A stretch of 64,000 bases of DNA from Maniola hyperantus (GCF_902806685.2 NC_048556.1:11990734-12054733); one strand, 5' to 3'; positions 42,975 to 54,589 are shown, counted from the first letter of the stretch. The notes: generated by a model from the sequence alone, not told the origin. A program made the numbers and translations.

Positions 42975-43233
42975 CCATGATCATGATTAACCTATCGCCG
43001 GCTCACTGCAGAGCACGGGTCTCCTCTCAGAGTGAGAACGGTTTGGCCATGTGCAGATTGGTAGACTTCACACACCTTTAAGCACAATATGGAGAACTCT
43101 CAGGCATGCAGGTTTCCTCACGATGTTTTCCTTCATCGCTAACGCAAGTCATATTTAATTAGTTAAAACGCACATAACTCCGAAAAGTTAGAGGCGCGCC
43201 CAGGATCGAACCCCCGACCTCCGATTAGAAGGC
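42975..43233 (-). mobile_element. SINE-D copy, half of an inverted pair
   Basis: ATCATGATTAACCTATCGCCGG, GAGAACTCTCAGGCATGCAGG, reversed B box CCAGGATCGAACCCCCGAC. It stops four bases before a plus-strand SINE-D. Confidence 0.9.
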
Positions 43234-43237
43234 GGAA

Positions 43238-43386
43238 GGACCTGCATGCCTGAGAGTTCTCCATAATGTTCTCAACGGTGTGTGAAGTCTACCAATCCGC
43301 ACATGACCAAAATCCTCCTAACTCTGAGAAAAGACCCGTGCTGTGTAGTGAGCCGGCGATTGGTTGATCATGATGATGATGATGAT
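43238..43386 (+). mobile_element. SINE-D 3' half, facing the copy at 42975
   Basis: GGACCTGCATGCCTGAGAGTT through GTGAGCCGGCGATTGGTTGA and ATGATGATGATGATG. With the reversed copy it can form a long hairpin. Confidence 0.9.
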
Positions 43387-43428
43387 TCGGGTTAGCGCGA
43401 ATTAGAAATATGACGAATCATTCGCCGT

Positions 43429-43472
43429 ACCCGATAGTGGAGCCAAACTATAGTGTGGCTCCACTATCGGGT
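43429..43472. repeat. Perfect 17-bp palindrome
   Basis: ACCCGATAGTGGAGCCA, a 10-base loop and the exact inverse TGGCTCCACTATCGGGT. Possibly a short foldback element. Confidence 0.85.
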
Positions 43473-43899
43473 CTCATAGACTAGTATCGTCAGTTGTCGT
43501 TTCATTTCATAAGTCGATAGTTCATACAAACGTGAGAGCCCGCGCCACACGCATTGTTTCCTGATAAGCATCTCGTTCGTCAAGCACTACCAGGATCTAC
43601 CCATTTAAAGGACCTTCCACGACCCATTCAATTTTAAACCCTTTATTTTAAACAAATAAAGTCCAAAAATAACTTTGAAAAAACTTTAATTTATGGCGAT
43701 TAACAGAAAAATAGACCATCAGGATGAAACATAGTTCAGTTCACGCATTATTCGTTAATTTTGACTGTTTATTTTATTGAAAAGGCAAACAAAACTGGTT
43801 GGATCTCTAAAATGTCTAAATATAAAAACAATAGATCAAGTTGTAAGTGACAACCCCTAATAGGTGTACCATTACCTAAACAAATATATGCATGTTCGT
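43473..43899. other. Unassigned
   Basis: AT-rich, no frame or repeat recognised. Confidence 0.4.
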
Positions 43900-44005
43900 T
43901 TGGTAGCTAGCTTATTCTGCTACAGATTATGAGGTACCCGGTACCGGGTTCAAATCCCGGGTTAAATCAAGTGGCTAGATTTTCCACCAAGAAATTGTGA
44001 GTAGG
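43900..44005 (+). repeat. tRNA-derived SINE head (type of 4735)
   Basis: GGTAGCTAGCTTATTCTGC and CCGGGTTCAAATCCCGGG (B box), then ATTTTCCACCAAGAAATTGTG. Confidence 0.55.
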
Positions 44006-44024
44006 GAAGTTGGTGATATCTCGA

Positions 44025-44362
44025 CGACCTCCCTGGCGCAGTGGTGAGCGCTGTGGTCTTATTAGTGGGAGGTCCCGGGTTCGATTCCTGGCAGGGGTTT
44101 GTAATTTTATAATTTCTAAATTTCTGGTCTGGTCTGGTGGGAGGCTTCGGCCGTGGCTAGTTACCACCCTACCGGCAAAGCCGTGCCGCCAAGCGATTAA
44201 GCGTTCCGGTACGATGCCGTGTAGAAACCAAAGGGGTACGGGTTTAATAAAAACTGCCATATCCCTTCCAGGTTAGCCCGCTATCATCTTAGACTGCATC
44301 ATCACTTACCATCAGGTGAAATTGCAGTCAAGGGCTAACTTGTATCTGAATTAAAAAAAAAA
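44025..44362 (+). mobile_element. SINE-E, full length, with 7-bp target duplication
   Basis: tRNA head with TGGCGCAGTGGTGAGCGC (A box) and GGGTTCGATTCC (B box), the body GGTGGGAGGCTTCGGCCGTG, ACCACCCTACCGGCAAAGC and GGTTAGCCCGC, then the LINE-like tail CATCATCACTTACCATCAGG and poly-A. ATCTCGA occurs at 44018-44024 and 44363-44369 as the target duplication. Confidence 0.93.
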
Positions 44363-44369
44363 ATCTCGA

Positions 44370-46919
44370 AGAGCGACTAAAACCGTCGCTTTCTATATGT
44401 ATGTCATCGGATGAAGAGTGAGGGAATAGAGGGAGAGCAATTGTGCACTGTACCTAACACCTCTGTTTATATTGGTCCCGAGGTCAAAATTTACATTGTA
44501 TGTAGTGTAAGGCGTGGTCTCCTGCAATAATCCTTCAATAAAATATTTATGTCCTTTTTATATCTTCAATAACATAAGTAATTTCTATGGCATTAGTAGC
44601 AGCTCATAAAATTCTATGTCTGTTTTTGCAATTCAATGTTACTCGGTAAGTTTAATGCAACAAAGTTTTTATAAATATGTATTGAAAATACATATAAACT
44701 CACTACCTGATTGATTTACATTAAATACATCACAAACATCTTGTTAAAATGTTAAACAGAATAAAAACAAATGGAAATGTAAGGATGCTTACTAGGAAGG
44801 CCTATGTTCAACAGTGGACGTTCAGACTCAGAGCCTTATGTTACAACGTGTTGGGTAACGCCATAACATCCCGGCAAGCTGAGCGGGCCGAATTGAGAAC
44901 CACCTCCTTTTTGGAAGTCGGTTAAAAATAATGAGCCTCGTAGCGTGATACCCGTGGGAGATATGACGACTCAAAGAATTTGTTTTAAAACTCCAATGTA
45001 ACAACCCTGCGAACAGCTGATTGCGAAATGAACTTGTGTGAACTCGGAGGACCGTTTGAACGTTTGTTAAGTTACAGGAGTAGCAGAGACAACGAAAGAA
45101 TCTATGGCACTAACTATTTGGTACCTACTGCATAACTACTTGATTTGTTATGTTAAATTTTATTTATCAAAGATAAGTATGCTATGAAAATAGAGTAGGT
45201 ATAAGTAGGAATGTGTTGAAGGTAGGAACAGAAAACACTAGAGAGCGAGCGTCGTAATCTAAAAGTATAATTTTAATATATTTAAAAGCCATCCAATTAT
45301 CATTAGAGACAAAGAAATCGGCGCATGTTAAAGTTAAGACAAACAGCCTCAGGGATCAATTAAGAACCAATCAATTTGAAACCAGTGAGGTCTTCTGCTA
45401 ACTCGTAACTCCTAATTCCCAAATCGGGACCGCTAACGAATGGTCAAAACAAATCATCACAATCTACAAACCGGAAAGATCGCCTCCATACCAATTTGCC
45501 GACGAAGAAGCTCCTCCATTGAAATTAATGGCGCCCTAAGTTTAGACCGTATCCCGAAGGCTTAAGAAATGTGATATACTTTTTTGAGCGGTAAAATTAT
45601 TAGTGTAGAACTACAGAAGACTGATTTATATGGAGCGAGCCAACTCAGCCGATGTGTCCAATAAATCTCAATCAAGATCCCCGATACGATATGACGGCTC
45701 GTCTGTCGGCGCCGCCCGATGCCAAAGATAGTCGCGTTACATAACGAGATTTGCGTGGTAATGAAGTGGATTCTTTTTCCAGTTGTTCAGTTCAGAGATG
45801 AACCATTTCACAGGTAGCATGTGAAAAATCACGTGAAATGCCTTTTCGTATTATGTAACACTTGTTAGTTGCTATCTGACTTAAAGTGGCCTGTGCTAAA
45901 TCTCACAAAATTTTAAAATTATTACATTTACTCCCATTTTTATAACAGTTAAAATTTGGCGCACGGACGGTCATCAACCAGAGCTAAAGAGCGCGCGAGC
46001 GTTAGTAGAGCGTTGTTAGTAATAGAAAAACATCTATAGCCATAGAGTAAAATAAGAAGAAAACATCTATTTCAATTAATGAACCAAATAGACATTTGCT
46101 AAGTTTCACGAAAAGCTAATTTCCGCACTATTATCATAAATGCGAAAATTCACTTTCTGTGAAAACCAACCTGCGAAATAACAATATCAGCGCTATTGAT
46201 CATAATTCATAGTTAATGTAACAAACGATTGTAAGTGCGAAAATTGAAAATCACTTTCCGTGATATTTACCCGTGAAATCACTGTGAAGAAAATAATAGT
46301 TTCACCAAATGAAAATGATTTAAAATTGGCAATCATGCCCATCGCTAGTTAAAATAGTCCTCGCAGCACTACCATATAAGTAACCGTGATCAATGATATT
46401 GATAGCTTTCTTTAAACCGACGACATTTAAATGTCGCATTAATCTTTATTTATCCCTTTAACGTTCGCTGGAATATTGGAGTATGCGGTTCTTGAATCTA
46501 TTTGTGATTTTCGAATCAAGAAAGTAGCAAGAAGGAAGAGGTAAATATAGATATCGACGAGAAAGGGGAAAATTCAATTGCACAGCTCTTGAATGGATAT
46601 TTTTGGAGTCGAAAAAGGAGGAGCAGAATAGAAATTTTCCCAGACAGATAAGATAGAGGGTGAGGTTTATTTAACATAACAATACAATGAGTATAGCTCG
46701 GGAATGATGTATTATACGATACGGGATCGACAGTTTTGGAATAAATCACTTGGCTGCAGTAATGTAGTGTGTTTCGGAGGCCATATCAGAGTCTTATCCT
46801 TGCACTGTACTTATGTCTGTTTTGTTTATAATTTATAGGACCGGGATGAAATTTTTGGTAGTCACTTCTTGATTTTTTTGATTGAACCAATTATGAATAC
46901 TAAGCCTTTGCGGTTTTTT
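44370..46919. other. Long stretch, mostly unassigned
   Basis: A LINE-1f tail piece lies at 44795-44830 (AAGGCCTATGTTCAACAGTGG) and the ACCGACTTC repeat in reverse at 44893-44928. TGCGAAAATTCACTTTC and TGCGAAAATTGAAAATCACTTTC at 46140-46265 form a loose duplication. Frames are short and without domains; this is the longest stretch without a recognised element. Confidence 0.45.
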
Positions 46920-47150
46920 CTTCAATCACAACAATCTTTTTTTAATGGCAAGTGATGATGCACCCTAAAATGGAACGCGTTTTCCTACAAGATGCCTATT
47001 CACTCTTTACTTGAAGTTCAGCTGGTATAAAAATACAGGGAAAACTGATGCCGAAAGATTCCATATCCTAGCAGTTCGGAGGTAAATTGTTTCGTACGTA
47101 TCCGTGGAATTTCGGGTGCAGATCTTGACGAAGCCTTGCGGTACGATAAT
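46920..47150 (-). pseudogene. LINE-2f-type remnant, reversed
   Basis: GGCAAGTGATGATGCACCC, GGGAAAACTGATGCCGAAAG, CGTACGTATCCGTGGAATTTC and GCCTTGCGGTACGATAATAGG align with the better copy at 53130. Confidence 0.6.
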
Positions 47151-48494
47151 AGGAAAATAAAGGAGGGATCAGCAAACATTTCTGGGCACACTCTCTGAAA
47201 TATGTATATCCTGAGAATACCGAAAGACTTTGAAGCTTAGAATTGACTAGGTTGACTACTAACTGATATCATCATATCTAGATTAACCAAAACATTAAGA
47301 ACTTGTTAACATTAAGTCCTGCTGAATATCGTCGAGGGTCCCACTGAAGTTATTTTCGATCGATTAGCTTCAAACAGTCAACACAACTATTTAATCTACC
47401 ATCAGACGTTCCATCCAGTTTATGTTCAGGATGTTTGCCCTTCGCCCTAAAGCCCCTAAACAGATTTGTTTCAATGACCCACACAACCTATTGTATGCGC
47501 CATTTCACCTTTACTACTTTCTCAACTCGTCAGACAATTTTGAACTTAACTTCCTAAATAATTGAGGTTGAAGCTTCAATGTCAAGATCGTTATCACCAG
47601 GATTGTTATATTATGGAGGAATTATGTTTTCCACCGTCTCTATTCATCAGACTAATTTAGACCATATTCTAGCAATAGTTATGGTTTAATTTTCATTGCC
47701 TAGATCTTTATCATCAGGGTTTCCGTGTGGTGGAATTATGAAGTGTATGCAGTTGATTGAAAAATTCCGAGCCACAGATTAAGTTGGATGTTTTGTTTGT
47801 GACATTTGCGGGGTTGGCAGCCCTGCGGCTGTTTCCGGTGGAGATCATTGAGTGGAATCGATGGATTGAGTTTTAACTTGGTAGTTGGGACTCTGGGAGT
47901 TAGGTTTATTTTAGGAATGGTCCTGCCAAGAATGGATTGGCTGGTTAAAGGGTTTAGAATACTTGGCTGAGTTGGCAATAACATAATTAGAGGTCAGGAA
48001 GTAGAGGACCAAAATCTCGTTCAAAATGTAGGTCAAGACTTGTCAGTCTGACATGCTTTGTCTACACAAGTTGCGATAGTGATTAATTTAAAAATGAAAT
48101 ATAATATTTAATTTTCTAGAACATATACAAAACAAAAGTGTAGTCCCAGAAATGTTTATCTCAATTGAGGCGTGCAAATGTTTATCCTTATAAAACTAAA
48201 GTTCAAGCTTTATACAGCGTTACATATCGCTCTGATTTAACATAATAGAAGCTACATATATTGCTCTATTCTCTTTTCCCAAAACACTTAACCGAGCCCT
48301 AAACAGGCAGCGGTAATCAATTACCGGTAATCAATTACCGCAGTGCAGCCTGCAGCGAACGGACGTCGAATGAGCACACGCTTGACGATCATTGCTGGGG
48401 ACGCGGGGATCTTGGAACTGGACAGGGGACTGTTCAAACGAATTAGCGAGCTGTTTGTAAATCTTGCGAAAACAGAAAATACAAGTAAAGCGAT
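47151..48494. other. Mostly unassigned
   Basis: GGTAATCAATTACC occurs twice in tandem at about 48312-48339. A 61-codon frame from 48343 reads MSTRLTIIAGDAGILELDRG and runs into a reversed tail F; I recognise no family. Confidence 0.35.
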
Positions 48495-48615
48495 TTTTAT
48501 CCAAACAAATTTTTACAAGTACTTTTGAATCGTCAAATACCACTGGTTTGGAATGCCTTTTCTACGAGAAGAACCAGCAAGAAACTCTGCGGTTGCTTTT
48601 TTCAAAGATTCTATT
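48495..48615 (-). repeat. Tail F copy
   Basis: TTTTACAAGTACTTTTGAATCG, CACTGGTTTGGAATGCCTTTT and CCAGCAAGAAACTCTGCGGTT. Confidence 0.8.
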
Positions 48616-48644
48616 TACAATAATAGGTATTAATATGCCATTGC

Positions 48645-48950
48645 TGTGATAGCCTAGTGGTTATAGGACGTCAGCCTCCTAATCGGAGGTCGGGACTTCG
48701 ATCCTGGATACGTACCTCTAACTTTTCGGAGTTATGTGCGTTTTTAAGTAATTAAAATATCACTTAGTGAGGAACATCGTGAGGAAACCTGCATGCCTGA
48801 GAGTTCTCCAAAATGTTCTCAAAGGTGTGTGAAGTCTGCCAATCCGCACATGGCCAGCGTGGTAGACTATGGCCAAAACCCTTTTCACTGTGAGAGAAGA
48901 CCCATGCTCTGTAGTGAGCCGGCGATGGGTTGATCATGATGATGATGATG
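48645..48950 (+). mobile_element. SINE-D, full length, with 10-bp target duplication
   Basis: tRNA head GTGATAGCCTAGTGGTTATAG (A box) and GACTTCGATCC (B box), body GTGAGGAAACCTGCATGCC, CATGGCCAGCGTGGTAGAC and AGTGAGCCGGCGATGGGTTG, tail (ATG)n. ATGCCATTGC is at 48635-48644 and 48951-48960. This copy defines the family ends. Confidence 0.95.
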
Positions 48951-49075
48951 ATGCCATTGCAGTTCCGCCCATTGCTGGAGCGAGCTGCAAGTCAAATCCA
49001 CGCTCTTTTATCATTTACATAATGTGGTGAAGTTGCTGGATGAGGACGGCTGGAGACCGAATGTGGCTGTCGCTT

Positions 49076-49140
49076 TTACGGAAGGCCTATGTCCAACAGT
49101 GGACATCCGCAGGCTGATGATAATGATGATGATGGTGATG
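49076..49140 (+). mobile_element. LINE-1f 3' tail fragment
   Basis: GGAAGGCCTATGTCCAACAG, TGGACATCCGCAGGCTGATG and GATGATGATG. Confidence 0.75.
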
Positions 49141-49294
49141 AAAAGTGTTTGACATAGCATAAATTTCTCATTACATTGTTGGACAAAAAGGAAACCTTAT
49201 TAGGTCGCAATATAGACAAAATGCAATAAATTGCCTATCGATTATTGTTATCGATTTATTGGAATCTGTTGACACGCCTGGCCTTAAGTGTTAA

Positions 49295-49332
49295 TATAGC
49301 ATTATAGCATTATAGCATTATAGCATTATACA
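49295..49332. repeat. 8-bp tandem repeat (ATAGCATT)n
   Basis: About four units in a row. Confidence 0.9.
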
Positions 49333-49444
49333 CAGAGAGGCTTAGAAAGAGAAATGCATTTGCACATTCTAACATTTTAGAGGTGTATCATTGATGTACT
49401 AACGTCTAGAAATACATTTTCACAAAAAACAATAATCTTCTTCT

Positions 49445-49676
49445 TCTAAATATATAAAAGGAAAAGGTGACTGACTGACTGACTGACTGACTGACTGATC
49501 TATAAACGTACAGCTCAAACTACTGGACGGATCGGGCTGAAATTTGGCATGCAGATAGCTATTATGACGTAGGCATCCGCTAAGAAAGGATTTTTGAAAA
49601 TTCAACCCCTAAGGGGGTGAAATAGGTGTTTGAAATTTGTGTAGCCCACGCGGACGAAGTCGCGAGCATAAGCTAG
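49445..49676 (+). mobile_element. Helitron-A copy, full length
   Basis: TCTAAATATATAAAAGG, about six GACT units, AACCCCTAAGGGGGTGAAAT, CACGCGGACGAAGTCGCGAG, ATAAGCTAG before T (CTAG 49673-49676). Confidence 0.92.
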
Positions 49677-49727
49677 TTTTATTATATTATTCTAGTACTT
49701 AAGTAGGTATAATCCATATCTATATTA

Positions 49728-49858
49728 TACATATTAATATTATAGATGTGAAAGTGTGTCTGTCTGTCTGCTCGCCTTTCACGGCCCATCCGTTCAACCG
49801 ATTTTGCCGAAATTTATAAACCTAAATCCACGCGAACCAAGTCGCGGGCATCATCTAG
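49728..49858 (+). mobile_element. Helitron-C copy, internally deleted
   Basis: ATATTAATATTATAGATGTG, GTCTGTCTGTCTGCTCGCC, GCCCATCCGTTCAACCG, then directly AAACCTAAATCCACGCG and CATCATCTAG before T. Confidence 0.85.
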
Positions 49859-50404
49859 TAATTAATATTACAAAATGGCCGCCATGAAAATAAAATAAAT
49901 AAATATAAAGTATTATTTCTTGTTCAATGGTACGGAATCCATCGTGTGCGAGTCCGACTCGCATTAAACCAATTTTTTGTAATTTCCTACTCAAATTGGA
50001 ACAGTTTTCAGAGTTACGACTCCATGGAACAGAATATCATTGTCTATATCATTGGTGCAAATAGCATTCCTTCAAAAGGTCCCCACGATTCCCCGATAGC
50101 CTAGAAAGTTAGGTCCAACTTAGTAATAGGTGTTATTAACGGAACCTAGGTTTTAATATCCTATACGGAAATATAACTCGTTGGAAACATGTTTACTCCG
50201 CACAATATTTCAATAATAATTGCCTCGGCTATAAATCAATGGTAAAATATTCAGACTTGCTGTCCCGTCTTCCTGCGGTCTAGCGTACCTAGACTACCTA
50301 GACTACCTAGACCTACGGATAGATGATTTTATGCGATACTAATTGAAAGAATCTCAGGGCTACTTCTTTTTCATGTGCCTCTCCTTTTCTGAAGCCCTGC
50401 AGTC
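49859..50404. other. Unassigned, with a repeat G/H edge
   Basis: GGTACGGAATCCATCGTGTG and GAGTCCGACTCGCATTAAACC at 49930-49975 are the edge of repeat G or H. ACCTAGACT is repeated three times near 50290. Confidence 0.45.
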
Positions 50405-50580
50405 AATTCTTTAGAGTTCCATACCCAAAGGGTAGAACGGGACCATATTACTAAGCCGTCCGTCCGTCCGTCTGTCTGTCAGCGGGCTGTGTCTCCTGAA
50501 CATGTATGGTAGAGTTGAAATTTACACAAAGTGTGTTTCTATTGCCGCTATAACAGCAATCAAAACCGGCCAAGGAAGGT
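50405..50580 (+). repeat. Repeat G copy
   Basis: GAGTTCCATACCCAAAGGGTAG, GTCCGTCCGTCCGTCTGTCTG, TGTTTCTATTGCCGCTATAAC. Confidence 0.65.
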
Positions 50581-50885
50581 GAATAATGACGTCACAATCC
50601 ATAAACAACCATTTTTTTCAATTTTTTCCAAATTTGGATTAGTAAGCTATGAAATAAAAACTTCGATTAGGCACCTACTAGCAACAAATAAAATAACTTT
50701 TTCAATTCATTAATGCGGGAGCTATGCAAAATCCATAGTTAACTGATTTCAATACGGCGACGTAAATCAAGTTAACTGTGATGCATGTCAGTTAAAAAGT
50801 TATTCTATGAATAGTTACTTGGGACTCCTTTGGGAGTACCTACTGCCTACAGCAAACCAGATTATTTTTTCTATTTTTATAGGAA

Positions 50886-51120
50886 ACTAGTTGATCTCCG
50901 CGGCTTTGTCCAATTGGATTTAGGTTTTTAAAAATTCCGTGGGAACTCTTTGATTTTCAGGGATAAAAAAATGTTTGGTAGGTACAAAGATTGTATACAA
51001 AGAACGTGCAAAGAATATCTCGGAAAATCAAAGTATTCAATGGAAATATCGATGGTTTCCACGTCCACGAGAAGTTTAAAATCTGATTGTACGCGGCCGA
51101 AGTCGTGGGCATGGTCTGGT
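50886..51120. mobile_element. Two facing Helitron-B/C 3' ends
   Basis: ACTAGTTGATCTCCGCGGC, GATTTAGGTTTTTAAAAATTCC (minus) and, after about 60 bp, CGGAAAATCAAAGTATTC, GTACGCGGCCGAAGTCGTGGG and CATGGTCTGGT (plus). Confidence 0.6.
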
Positions 51121-51363
51121 ATTTAATTTTATTTGTTTTTTGCAATCAACAGCGATATATACAATATAATTTTACATAATAACAGACTGAAAATAAGGCC
51201 AAATAGGATTACAATTTTTTACAGATTACTTAAATAGATATTAAATATAAATTTATAACAGTACGTTTGATAATTTAAACAAGCTTTACAATAATATAAT
51301 AATATGAAAATATAAAAGTCAATTAACTAGTAAAAATACCTAGTAGGTGATTCACAACATATG

Positions 51364-51403
51364 TATGTGTGTCTGTGTGTGTGTGTGTGTGTTTGTGTGT
51401 GGG
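51364..51403. repeat. (GT)n microsatellite
   Basis: A run of GT units with a few C or T changes. Confidence 0.95.
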
Positions 51404-51894
51404 AGAGAGAGTATGCGTGAGTGCGTGCTTGTGGGTTATGATATTATATAATATTTAGAGAAACGCATTAATCCTTTCCTATTGTACCAATTCTATCGCT
51501 GCCCATAGTCATCGACAACAAATTACATCATAATAGGTACTATCGAATATAACAATGATCGTAAACTGTGGAGTCTGGAGGGTTCCGTACAAAAAACTGT
51601 CGCACGCTGACCGACACCGACAGTCTGTGAGGATCGTTGGAGGAATGGTAACGGACAGGATCAGTGGCGACGTCGGTGGTCTGTTCTTGGAAACACCCTT
51701 TACTTAATAGGTTATGGCCTATTTGTTTGTTGGGGGTTGTAGCGAAGAGATTTAACTAAACAGTAGAGCGGATAATGTGCCTAATTGTGTTGTATACACA
51801 ATCTCTTTAACTAAACTTAATTGACATGTTTACATCTGCCACTATCCGCAGAAAAGGAATAGCATTACATTTAGACTTGCCATTTTAGTTAAGA
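51404..51894. other. Unassigned; possible MITE around AGAGATTTAACTAAAC
   Basis: AGAGATTTAACTAAACAG (51747), ATCTCTTTAACTAAAC (51801) and GTTAAGAGATTGT (51888) recur in both orientations, as in a foldback element. Confidence 0.4.
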
Positions 51895-51968
51895 GATTGT
51901 TGGCGGCGCGCTTTCATCTTAGACTACATGATGATGCAGTCTAAGATGAAAGCGCGCCGCCAACAATC
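51895..51968. repeat. Perfect 31-bp palindrome from the SINE-E tail
   Basis: GATTGTTGGCGGCGCGCTTT... (51895-51925) and its exact inverse (51938-51968) enclose a 12-base loop. The inner arms contain CTTTCATCTTAGACT, which is part of the SINE-E tail. GGCTAGCTTGTATCTGAAT follows at about 52013, the end of a SINE-E. Confidence 0.9.
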
Positions 51969-52030
51969 AACCAATCAACAAACGAGACAGAACAAGACAG
52001 ACAAACAGTCAAAGGCTAGCTTGTATCTGA

Positions 52031-52834
52031 ATAAAAAATATAAAAAATTGTGTTGTTTTTTTATACTTTTAAAGTAAGATTACAAAATTAAGGACATTGG
52101 ACGCCAATACTTTAAAGTCACAGAAATGATACCTATTGATGTGACGAAATGTGCACGGTAATGACACAAAACTGATAGATATCAAACAATCAAGAAACAC
52201 GTCTCTATAAATAAGCGTTGCATCTGTTTCCTCATTCTGTGAATTTTTTAAGGTTTTAGTTCTTCTTAGTAAAAAAGCTTTAAATTTATCAATTTGACCA
52301 AAACATGACTTTTCAAAAGCATTTCTAATAAATTAGAGCCTTTTTACAAAAAAAACCCCATATACTTAACTACTTACTAATTTAATTTCATTGCATTTTT
52401 ATAGAATTTGGTTAACAGTTAACAAGAAAGTTGCCAAAGAGCTTTTTTCAATGACCGTTGACGCGTTGTCCTATCTGTGACTAATATTTTAAGTTTAAAT
52501 ATCGTCGGGCTTGTCACTTGACTCACTTGTATGCAATTTAGGGTCACCTGTGAATGGAAGGCTCGACTGATTTACTTTAATCGTGAGTGCGATATTATCG
52601 AGAGTCGAGACGTCCAGGGTTTTGTTACAGCGGCCACGGACCAAGGTTGCACCATTTTGTTTTACGTGGTTTTTTGTTGTATCTGTGGAGAATACAATGT
52701 TACTTGAGGCGCTATGATCGGAATCCTGTGTCGAACATGCCAAGGAGACGTGCTATTGTCTTTGTTTTAGGTAACAGCTAACACTGCTTGTTAAAAAGTT
52801 TTTATGTAGACATTTTTACCTATGAATAGCAGAA
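52031..52834. other. Unassigned
   Basis: Overlapping short frames on both strands at 52495-52781 show no domain. Confidence 0.4.
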
Positions 52835-53054
52835 TTTAAATACATAAAAGGAAAAGGTGACTGACTGACTGACTGACTGATCTATCAACGCACAGCTCAA
52901 ACTACTGGACAGATCGGGCTGAAAGGCATGCAGATAGCTATTATGATGTAGGCATCCGTTAAGCGAGGAATTTCGAAAATTCAACCCCCAAGAGGGTGAA
53001 ATAGGGGTTTGAAATTTGTCTTAGCCACGCGCACGACGTCGCGAGCATAAGCTT
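52835..53054 (+). mobile_element. Helitron-A copy, end CTTG
   Basis: ACATAAAAGGAAAAGGTGACTG, ATCAACGCACAGCTCAAACT, CCACGCGCACGACGTCGCGAG, AAGCTTG. The hairpin and terminus are mutated. Confidence 0.87.
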
Positions 53055-53129
53055 GTATTTTATAAGCTTCAAGAAAATGTATGGTAGGTATGTCTCGTTT
53101 CTAATACACATTGCTAGAATAACTCAACT

Positions 53130-53655
53130 TGAAGGTATCCATATTATAATTGGAGGGGAAAACTGATGCTGGAAGGGGGTTCTAAATCTTAGCGGTTCGG
53201 ATCAGAAATGAGGAGGCATATCGCTTCGTACGTATCCGTGGAATTTCGACTACGTACGGGTGCAGACCTTGGCGATGCCTTGCGGTACGATAGTAGAAAG
53301 GTGAAGGAGGAACCAGGTTGAAAAGTTCTTCGACATACTCTTCGAAATATATCGATAGACAGGCTACTTTGCGCCGATCGATGTTCCAAACTTCAAAGTT
53401 CAGAGTTGACCAGCGCAGCGCTTTGTTACCAAAGCGTGTGCAATGCCCCAAGTTTCAACACCAGAAAAGGAAGGAAATGTTCGACGAAACTGACTGTGGG
53501 ACAACCCGGCATGTCACCCGTGTGAGTAATAAGTATGGATCGTTTAGAGCGTGACTGAAGATCGCAAACTGTAAGATGACGGCAGCCAACGATCTTCATT
53601 CGAGGAAATGCGAGTACCGACGTGACCAATCACACATAGTGGTGACAGACTCAGA
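53130..53655 (-). pseudogene. LINE-2f C-terminal reverse transcriptase fragment
   Basis: The minus frame (53182-53451) gives RRKVACLSIYFEEYVEELFN, LVPPSPFYYRTARHRQGLHP, YVVEIPRIRTKRYASSFLIR and TAKI, then a TAG in place of the usual TGG of ...RTAKLWN..., followed by LPASVFPSNYNMDTFK. This is the conserved C-terminus of an arthropod LINE. The premature stop makes it a dead copy. Remnants are at 23303, 46920 and 57895. Confidence 0.8.
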
Positions 53656-53664
53656 ATTATTTGA

Positions 53665-53988
53665 CGACCTCCCTGGCGCAGTGGTAAGCGCTGTTGTCTT
53701 ATTAGTGGGAGGTACCGGGTTCGATTACCGGTTTGGAATTTTACAATTTCCAAATTTCTGGCCTTGTCGGGTGGGAGGTTTTGGGCTTCGGCAGTGGCTA
53801 GTTACCACCCTACGGGCAAAGCCGCGCCGCCGGTACGATGCCTTGTAAAAACCATAGGGTGTGGGTTTAATAAAAACTGCCATACCCTTTCCAGGTTAGC
53901 CCGCTTCCATCTTAGACTGCATCATCACTTACCATCAGGTGAGATTGCAGTCAAGGGCTAACTTGTATTTGAATACAAAACAAAAAAA
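53665..53988 (+). mobile_element. SINE-E copy with likely 6-bp target duplication
   Basis: CTCCCTGGCGCAGTGGTAAGC, decayed B box GGTTCGATTACC, GGCAGTGGCTAGTTACCACC, GGTTAGCCCGCTTCC, TTGCAGTCAAGGGCTAAC and an A-rich end. ATTTGA occurs at 53659-53664 and 53989-53994. Confidence 0.9.
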
Positions 53989-54003
53989 ATTTGATTCTTC
54001 TAA

Positions 54004-54128
54004 TGTTTGATGCAAAAATGTGTCTGTCAGTTTGTTAAGATGTGTCTGTCAGGTTATTAAGATGTTTGATGCAAAAATGTGTCTGTCAGTTTGTTAAGAT
54101 GTGTCTGACGTCAGTTTGTTAAGATGTT
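54004..54128. repeat. Minisatellite, about 22-bp unit
   Basis: GATGTGTCTGTCAGTTTGTT-like units repeat about five times, some with a TTTGATGCAAAA insert. Confidence 0.8.
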
Positions 54129-54169
54129 TTTTCAAAATAACTTCTATCAGTTTTAATTTTCCCTCCGTT

Positions 54170-54505
54170 ACCTTTTCACGACTTTTAATTATTGATCTTG
54201 AGGCTTGGCTGTTTCTTATCTCCAGAGAAAACGAACCCTTATACTTATAGGATCACTTCGTTGTTTGTCTGTCGTGTTTGTCAAGATCCGTCAAGGGAAT
54301 CGAAACCTATAGGTATAAGGCACTTCCCGTTGACCTAGAATCGTGAAAATTGGCAGGTAGCGATGTCTTATAAGCACAAGTCAAGGGAGAACTTCGAAAA
54401 ACGTGTTGTTAAATCACAAAAAGATAAAATGTTACTTCTCGTAGGATAGTAGGTACGGAATCCCTCATGTGCGAGTTCTACTCGCGCTTGACCAATTTTT
54501 TAAAC
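54170..54505 (+). repeat. Repeat H copy, diverged
   Basis: AACGAACCCTTATACTTATAGG, TTCCCGTTGACCTAGAATCGT and GTTCTACTCGCGCTTGACC. Confidence 0.65.
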
Positions 54506-54589
54506 AAACCTGTCTCTTTGATATCCGAATCGGATAAAAAGTAATGGTGTAGTAAACCCTATTAGTTTTACAGACCATTGGCAAGAGAT

